The notes under the pieces are model-generated. The model had not been told where the DNA came from. It made no database searches and saw only the letters and a list, made by a program, of their open reading frames with translations. A stretch of DNA of 8,766 nt from Chloroflexota bacterium (lineage in GTDB: Bacteria > Chloroflexota > Anaerolineae > B4-G1 > SLSP01), in assembly GCA_022707725.1 (NCBI GenBank), contig JAKJAB010000129.1, positions 1-8,766 of the forward strand. Reading direction: 5' to 3'. Both the position numbers and the translations under genes were made by a program. Position 1 is the first letter of the stretch; the number at the start of each line of letters is the position of its first letter. Positions 1 through 3,860 of the stretch are shown piece after piece.

Positions 1-249
1 CAGATCGAGCTGAAGCGGGAAAAGTTCCCCGCCGAGCGCCCACCGTTCCAGGCGATGATGCGGCGGCGTCCATGCGCGATAGACGCGCGCGCCCGAAACC
101 TCCACGGGATCGGACTCCCGCCGGTGCTGCACCAGCGTCAGCGTCTCCGCCGCAAGGAGTGGAGGCAGCGCCTGCGCCAGGTGTCGCGCGTACCGCGAAA
201 TCCCGCCGGGCGCGTAGGCGTGCAGTCGCAGGTCTATCCCGATGTGCAT
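1..249 (-). CDS. GT4-type glycosyltransferase, N-terminal fragment (runs off left edge)
   Basis: Reading the minus strand from the ATG at 249 gives 83 codons open to the window edge. The protein begins MHIGIDLRLHAYAPGGISRY, with a GGISRYARHL segment at residues 15-24. A beta strand of the form (M)xIGIDxR followed by a Gly-Gly-Ile-x-Arg-Tyr loop is the usual N-terminus of GT-B glycosyltransferases of family GT4, where the glycine loop lies near the acceptor/donor cleft. The donor-binding C-terminal domain is outside the window, so donor and acceptor sugars cannot be named. No clear Shine-Dalgarno precedes the ATG; the sequence just upstream is CACTCCGCTCC, so the message may be nearly leaderless. 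The gene is divergent from the methyltransferase and its promoter must lie in or next to the octamer tract. It fits the polysaccharide genes to its right. The family call is fairly safe; the specific function is unknown. Confidence 0.8.
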   Translation of the reverse strand, partial: MHIGIDLRLHAYAPGGISRYARHLAQALPPLLAAETLTLVQHRRESDPVEVSGARVYRAWTPPHHRLERWALGGELFPLQLDL

Positions 250-267
250 GGAGCGGAGTGTACCATA

Positions 268-347
268 GAATGGGCGAATGGGCGAATCAGCGAATGAGCG
301 GATCAGCGGATCAGCGAATGGGCGAATCAGCGGATCAGTGAATGAAA
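268..347. repeat. Ten-unit degenerate octamer tandem repeat in a divergent promoter region
   Basis: Ten consecutive 8-base units run without interruption: GAATGGGC twice, GAATCAGC, GAATGAGC, GGATCAGC twice, GAATGGGC, GAATCAGC, GGATCAGT and GAATGAAA. The first five bases follow G(A/G)ATS and most units end GC. The tract starts 19 bases from the glycosyltransferase start codon and ends 83 bases before the preferred methyltransferase start, so it forms much of the divergent spacer. Eight is not a multiple of three, yet one plus-strand frame stays open through it, giving an eight-residue periodic peptide that I regard as non-coding. A tandem pair of ATGATTC words (353-366) follows closely. Confidence 0.9.
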
Positions 348-376
348 GAGTTATGATTCATGATTCTTTTCCCCCA

Positions 377-405
377 TTTGTAAAATCCGCCGTTCGTGTT
401 ACAAA
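377..405. promoter_or_regulatory. TTTGTAA-N15-TTACAAA dyad, possible operator upstream of the methyltransferase
   Basis: Two perfect 7-base inverted arms, TTTGTAA at 377-383 and TTACAAA at 399-405, are separated by 15 bases. Their centres are 22 bases apart, about two helical turns, which is a common arrangement for a dimeric regulator. The site lies in a locally AT-rich patch just upstream of the Shine-Dalgarno at 417-422. No regulator can be named, and a 7-base dyad could arise by chance. It could also form a weak RNA hairpin in the leader. Confidence 0.3.
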
Positions 406-416
406 AGATGGGCTAT

Positions 417-422
417 GGGAGG
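417..422 (+). promoter_or_regulatory. Shine-Dalgarno GGGAGG that decides the methyltransferase start
   Basis: GGGAGG is followed by an 8-base spacer and ATG at 431. This is the only strong ribosome binding site among the in-frame ATG candidates (278, 353, 431). The codons between 353 and 430 are AT-rich and unlike the rest of the gene, which supports starting at 431. Confidence 0.7.
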
Positions 423-430
423 TATACTTG

Positions 431-1285
431 ATGCCCGATCCGAATCGTGATTATTTGACGTTGGCGCTCGAACAATACTGGTTCGCGCCGCCGGTGGCGC
501 TGTGGCGGGCGATCGAACTGCGCGTGCTGGCGGCGGAGACGTTTCCCCGCCCCCTGCTCGACCTGGGATGCGGCGACGGCCTCATCGCGCAGGTGCTCTT
601 CGCGGGCGAAGCGCCGGTCGAAGCAGGTTTCGACCCGTGGTTGAGCCAGGTGCGCAAAGCGCCGGCCTCGGGCGCTTACCGCTGCGTTCAACAGGCGCTT
701 GGCGATGCGATGCCCTACCCCGACGCGAGCTTCGGCGCGGTCTTCAGCAATTCTGTGCTGGAACACATCCCCAATCTCGATCCGGTGTTGCGCGAAGTTA
801 CGCGCGTGCTACGACCCGGCGGGCGCTTCCTCGCCACCGTGCCGAGCGATGCGTTTCGCCGTCTGCTGGCCGGCTACCGCGACAGGGATGCCAAAGGGGA
901 TCGCACAGGAGCCGAGACTTATGCCGCCGCCGTGGATGAACGCCTGGAACATCACCGTTATCTCACCCCCACGCAATGGGTAAAGCGGCTTGATCTGGCC
1001 GGGATGCGTTTGATCTACACCCGGTACTACATCCCCGGTGAGGTAGAGGCGCTGTGGGATCGCGCCAATGCCGAATACGGCATCCATCCCAAGGGCGAGC
1101 CATTTCACGGGAAGTCCTACTATCGCTGGTTGGCCTCGCCGCGCCTGCGCAAACTCGGCTACCAGACGCTCGTCCGCCGTTGGGCCGTGCGGACGTTGGG
1201 GCAGCGCTGGCGGCGCGCATACATGCAGGACGTGCTCGAAGGCGGCGTCGGCGGTGGGCTGCTGGTGGTGGGGGAGAAAGTATGA
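431..1285 (+). CDS. Class I SAM-dependent methyltransferase (Methyltransf_11 type)
   Basis: The product is 284 residues from the ATG at 431. Motif I is LLDLGCGDG at residues 42-50, the glycine-rich SAM-binding loop. The region GDAMPYPDASFGAVFSNSVLEHI (91-113) carries the acidic motif and the SxxxLEH signature, and VLRPGGRFLATVPS (126-139) is the usual post-motif strand. This is the standard Rossmann-like fold used on small molecules, lipids and sugars, and the substrate cannot be read from the motifs. The C-terminal half (about 140-284) is long and rich in Arg and aromatic residues, with no family I recognise; it may bind a glycan or lipid-linked acceptor. The gene is coupled to the next by an ATGA overlap, and an RmlC-type epimerase and a deacetylase lie downstream, so methylation of a surface glycan or its precursor is plausible. 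Longer in-frame starts at 278 and 353 are disfavoured because they translate repeat and AT-rich leader. Confidence 0.88.
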   Translation: MPDPNRDYLTLALEQYWFAPPVALWRAIELRVLAAETFPRPLLDLGCGDGLIAQVLFAGEAPVEAGFDPWLSQVRKAPASGAYRCVQQALGDAMPYPDASFGAVFSNSVLEHIPNLDPVLREVTRVLRPGGRFLATVPSDAFRRLLAGYRDRDAKGDRTGAETYAAAVDERLEHHRYLTPTQWVKRLDLAGMRLIYTRYYIPGEVEALWDRANAEYGIHPKGEPFHGKSYYRWLASPRLRKLGYQTLVRRWAVRTLGQRWRRAYMQDVLEGGVGGGLLVVGEKV

Positions 1286-2313
1286 TCGAACCGGAAACCT
1301 GGGACGCCTTTGTCGCTGCGCACCCGGCGGGAACGGTTCTGCAAACCAGCCGGTGGGCGCAGCTCAAAGCAACGTTCGGGTGGGATTGGGAAATCGTCAC
1401 CCCAACGGCTGTCCCCAACAGTGGTGCGCTGGTGCTGTACCGGGCGCTGCCGTTGAAGGTGGGGACGATTGCCTACGTTCCCCGCGGCCCGTTGGTGGAT
1501 TGGAATGACGCGCAAGCCGCCGCTGCCACACTCGCTGCGCTACGCGCAGCGGCGCGCCGTCGTCGGGCCTGGGCACTCTGGCTGGAGCCGGAACTGCTCG
1601 ATACATCGGAGGCGCGGGCGCAGTTGCGCGCACACGGCCTGCGCGCGGTCACACGCACGATTCAGCCGCCGCGTACAATCATCGTGGATATTGCGCCCAC
1701 AGAGGACGCTATTCTGGCGCAGATGCGGTCGAAGACGCGCTACAACATCCGCCTGGCCGAGCGCAAGGGCGTGACCGTCCACGAGGGAACGGTGGACGAT
1801 GCGGCAGCATTTTACGCGCTGATGACGGAGACCGGCAGGCGCGACGACTTCGGCATCCACAGCGAGGCATACTACCGTCGCGTGTTCGAGCTTTTCTTGC
1901 CATCTCCTGGCGCGCCCTCAGGACACGCGGCTATGCTGCTGGCGGAGGTCGCAGGCGAACTGGTCGCCGCACTGGTCGTCTTCGCGTTGGGAACCAAGGC
2001 CTGGTACCTCTACGGCGCATCGTCGGAACGCCACCGTGAAAAGATGCCGCCCTACGCGCTGCAATGGGCGGCAATCCGCTGGGCGAAGGCGCGCGGCTGC
2101 ACGGTCTACGACCTGTGGGGTATCCCCGACTTCGATGAGGAAACGCTCGAAGCGCAATTCGCCGAGCGCAGCGACAACCTGTGGGGCGTCTATCGCTTCA
2201 AGCGCGGCTTCGGCGGGCAGATCATTCGCTGCGTGGGCTTGTGGGAACAGCCGTTGCACCTGCTGTATCCATTGGCGGCCAGACTGCGCGGCTACGGCGC
2301 AGAGAGCGGCTAA
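1282..2313 (+). CDS. FemAB-like GNAT-fold aminoacyltransferase
   Basis: This 343-residue protein begins at the ATG that overlaps the previous stop (ATGA), with GGGGGAGAAAG just upstream as ribosome binding site. FemAB/FemX features appear in order: an early QTSRWAQLKA (21-30), a YVPRGPLVDW segment (65-74), MRSKTRYNIRLAERKGV (148-164), WYLYGASS (241-248), YDLWGIPDF (276-284) and a C-terminal VYRFKRGFGG (303-312). Length fits the family. Characterised members use aminoacyl-tRNA to add amino acids to lipid II stem peptides in the cytoplasm. Many relatives sit in exopolysaccharide clusters with unknown acceptors. Here the neighbours are polysaccharide genes rather than mur or cell-division genes, so aminoacylation of a glycan or its lipid-linked precursor is my preferred inference, with peptidoglycan bridge formation as the alternative. 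Fold assignment is confident; substrate is open. Confidence 0.87.
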   Translation: MIEPETWDAFVAAHPAGTVLQTSRWAQLKATFGWDWEIVTPTAVPNSGALVLYRALPLKVGTIAYVPRGPLVDWNDAQAAAATLAALRAAARRRRAWALWLEPELLDTSEARAQLRAHGLRAVTRTIQPPRTIIVDIAPTEDAILAQMRSKTRYNIRLAERKGVTVHEGTVDDAAAFYALMTETGRRDDFGIHSEAYYRRVFELFLPSPGAPSGHAAMLLAEVAGELVAALVVFALGTKAWYLYGASSERHREKMPPYALQWAAIRWAKARGCTVYDLWGIPDFDEETLEAQFAERSDNLWGVYRFKRGFGGQIIRCVGLWEQPLHLLYPLAARLRGYGAESG

Positions 2314-2316
2314 AGC

Positions 2317-2365
2317 GATTTTGGATTTTCGATTGTGGATTTTGGATTGCGGACTTTCGACTAAG
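2317..2365. repeat. Seven-unit heptamer tandem repeat in the FemAB-rfbC gap
   Basis: Seven consecutive 7-base units start four bases after the FemAB stop codon: GATTTTG, GATTTTC, GATTGTG, GATTTTG, GATTGCG, GACTTTC and GACTAAG. The tract fills most of the 61-base gap. Its last unit supplies the first bases of the AAGGTGG ribosome binding site (2363-2369) used by the next gene. The unit length and sequence differ from the octamer tract at 268-347. Confidence 0.85.
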
Positions 2366-2374
2366 GTGGAAAAT

Positions 2375-2938
2375 ATGCCCTTTACATTTACCCGTTTGGA
2401 AATTCCTGATGTGATTCTCATCGAGCCGCGTGTGCGTGGCGACGCGCGCGGATTTTTCGTGGAGACCTACAAACAATCGGAGTTTGCCGCCGCAGGGATT
2501 CCCGACGTATTCGTGCAACACAATCACTCGCACTCGGCGTATGGGGTGCTGCGGGGATTACATTACCAATTGCAGCCAATGGCGCAAGGCAAGCTTTTGA
2601 GCGTGGCGGCAGGCGAGATCTTCGACGTGGCAGTGGACATCCGGCGCGGATCGCCGACGTATGGGCAGTGGGTCGGCGTGACGCTCTCGGCGGACAATCA
2701 CCATTTGCTTTACGTGCCGCCGGGCTTCGCGCACGGTTTCTGCGTCGTCAGTGATATGGCGGACTTGCTCTACCAGGTCACGGCGGAGTATTCGCAGGTG
2801 CATGAGCGTGGCATTTTGTGGAACGATCCCGACATCGGCGTCGCGTGGCCGGTCGCCGAGCCGTTGCTTTCAGCACGTGATGTAATCGCACCCCGCCTGC
2901 GCGATGCGGAGAACACCTTCATCTGGAGCGCCCGATAA
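2375..2938 (+). CDS. rfbC: dTDP-4-dehydrorhamnose 3,5-epimerase
   Basis: The 187-residue product matches the usual length of RfbC/RmlC, the cupin epimerase that converts dTDP-4-dehydro-6-deoxy-D-glucose to dTDP-4-dehydro-L-rhamnose in dTDP-L-rhamnose synthesis. The family signatures are present: RGDARGFF (21-28), QHNHSHS (48-54), VLRGLHYQ (58-65) with the catalytic His63, VDIRRGSPTYGQW (87-99), PPGFAHGF (115-122), and LYQVTAEYS (132-140), where Tyr133 lies at the expected 70-residue spacing from His63. Asp169 in SARDV is the conserved acid near the C-terminus. The start is fixed by AAGGTGG five bases before the ATG. Partner genes rfbA, rfbB and rfbD are not in the window and must be elsewhere if rhamnose is made. 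A related 3,5- or 3-epimerase acting on another dTDP-keto sugar is possible, but all catalytic positions look intact. Confidence 0.93.
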   Translation: MPFTFTRLEIPDVILIEPRVRGDARGFFVETYKQSEFAAAGIPDVFVQHNHSHSAYGVLRGLHYQLQPMAQGKLLSVAAGEIFDVAVDIRRGSPTYGQWVGVTLSADNHHLLYVPPGFAHGFCVVSDMADLLYQVTAEYSQVHERGILWNDPDIGVAWPVAEPLLSARDVIAPRLRDAENTFIWSAR

Positions 2939-2968
2939 CGGTACAGTCATTCCAGTACCCGGATGAAC

Positions 2969-3024
2969 ACGGAAAACACGGATTCTTTTCTTGAAAATAA
3001 ATCCTTAGAATCCGTGAAATCCGT
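2969..3024. repeat. Imperfect inverted repeat (18-base arms) in the rfbC-deacetylase gap
   Basis: The arms at 2969-2986 (ACGGAAAACACGGATTCT) and 3007-3024 (AGAATCCGTGAAATCCGT) pair at 15 of 18 positions around a 20-base AT-rich loop. Each arm is itself built from repeated ACGGA/TCCGT words. No T-run follows directly, so a classical terminator is unlikely. It may be an intergenic palindromic repeat or a transcript-stabilising stem between the two coding regions. Confidence 0.7.
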
Positions 3025-3039
3025 ATCCAATATCCTTTT

Positions 3040-3060
3040 GCCATTCGCCATTTGCCATTA
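3040..3060. repeat. Three-unit heptamer repeat upstream of the deacetylase
   Basis: Three adjacent heptamers, GCCATTC, GCCATTT and GCCATTA, end 17 bases before the deacetylase start codon and directly precede its ribosome binding region (GAAAGAGAGG, 3063-3072). It is short, but matches the pattern of short-unit repeats in the other gaps. Confidence 0.7.
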
Positions 3061-3077
3061 TCGAAAGAGAGGCATCT

Positions 3078-3764
3078 ATGTATTACATCACGCTCAGTTG
3101 GGATGACGGGTTCACCCGCTCGGTCGGCAAAATCGCGGAGATTTACGAACACTACGGCCTGCGCGCCGAATTCAATGTGGTGATAACCTTCCACGAACAC
3201 GATCCGCAGACGTTCGGGGATTTCGGATTGTGGAACGAGTTGCAAGCCTGTGGCCACATCATCCAGCCGCACGGCTACGATCACAGCAACCTGGCCGAGA
3301 TGCCGCTGGCCCAGGCGCGAGCGAACATTCTGCGCTGCCTGGACGTCTTCCAGCAGTCGCTGGACGGCTTCGACGCACGCCGGACGGTGTTCAATTTCCC
3401 GTACAACGTTTCCACACCGGAACTGGACGCCTGGCTGCCGCAGGTCGTGCGCGCCTTCCGCATTGCAGGAGGGACGTTCATGCCATTGCCCACGCGCCAC
3501 ACCACCCGCCTGACGTCCCCGGCTTCGGAGGACGCTGAGCCGATGCTGGACCGGTGTTTGGAGGCGTTGTTCGCCCAACCAGAAGGCTGGCTGCTCTACA
3601 CGGCGCATGGTCTGGACGGCGAGGGATGGGGTCCGCTGCGCAGCGCGTACCTGGAAGGTCTCCTGGAACGCCTGTTGCAGCGCGCTGATGTGCGTGTTTT
3701 GCCCACGCAGGCGGTTTTGGATACGGCGGTAGAGCGTGCCGACCACGAATCCAGGAACGAATAA
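3078..3764 (+). CDS. CE4 (NodB-like) polysaccharide deacetylase family protein
   Basis: The 228-residue protein starts at an ATG five bases after AGAGG. It shows a NodB fold in compact form: motif 1 as TLSWDDG (5-11) with metal/catalytic Asp9-Asp10, motif 2 as HGYDH (65-69) supplying the metal-binding His pair, motif 3 as FNFPYN (105-110), and a late YTAHG (174-178) that should hold the catalytic His177. CE4 enzymes remove N- or O-acetyl groups from chitin-like, peptidoglycan or exopolysaccharide substrates using a divalent metal. Two departures stand out: motif 2 has Gly where Ser/Thr is usual, and motif 3 lacks the expected Arg (Asn106 in its place). There is no signal peptide or membrane segment, so a cytoplasmic, precursor-level substrate is possible. 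The C-terminal ADHESRNE is encoded by the start of the large palindrome and is probably not part of the fold. The substrate is unknown. Confidence 0.85.
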   Translation: MYYITLSWDDGFTRSVGKIAEIYEHYGLRAEFNVVITFHEHDPQTFGDFGLWNELQACGHIIQPHGYDHSNLAEMPLAQARANILRCLDVFQQSLDGFDARRTVFNFPYNVSTPELDAWLPQVVRAFRIAGGTFMPLPTRHTTRLTSPASEDAEPMLDRCLEALFAQPEGWLLYTAHGLDGEGWGPLRSAYLEGLLERLLQRADVRVLPTQAVLDTAVERADHESRNE

Positions 3765-3845
3765 ACGAATAGGCATGGCCTGGCGTACGTTCTACGTCTA
3801 GCCGAGGCTGGCATTCGCTTATTCGTTCTCCTATTCGTGGTCGGC
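3738..3845. repeat. Large palindrome spanning the deacetylase stop codon
   Basis: Two 33-base arms, 3738-3770 and 3813-3845, are inverted copies matching at 28 of 33 positions. The outer 13 bases (GCCGACCACGAAT and its complement) match perfectly. Each arm contains three ACGAAT or GCGAAT words, and the loop is 42 bases. The deacetylase stop codon (3762-3764) lies inside the left arm, so the palindrome encodes the last residues of that protein. It fills the gap before the GH67 gene, ending 16 bases before its first ATG. In RNA it would form a strong stem and could terminate, attenuate or separate the two transcripts; no T-run follows. A mobile palindromic repeat is the alternative. Confidence 0.88.
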
Positions 3846-3860
3846 CTACCCGCCTGAACA

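Noticed and set aside
268..347. CRISPR-like array
   Set aside because: Units are 8 bases, directly adjacent and degenerate, with no spacers and no cas genes; it is a short tandem repeat.
1054..1281. N-terminal extension of the FemAB-like protein upstream of 1282
   Set aside because: It overlaps the methyltransferase C-terminus in another frame, and the FemAB fold plus ribosome binding site fit the ATG at 1282.
2940..2959. GGTAC/GTACC inverted repeat just after rfbC
   Set aside because: Only 5 base pairs with a 10-base loop and no T-run; too weak to call a terminator.
2919..3776. Minus-strand reading frame (285 codons) across the deacetylase
   Set aside because: It crosses the intergenic palindromes and is antisense to NodB motifs; no protein family is recognisable.
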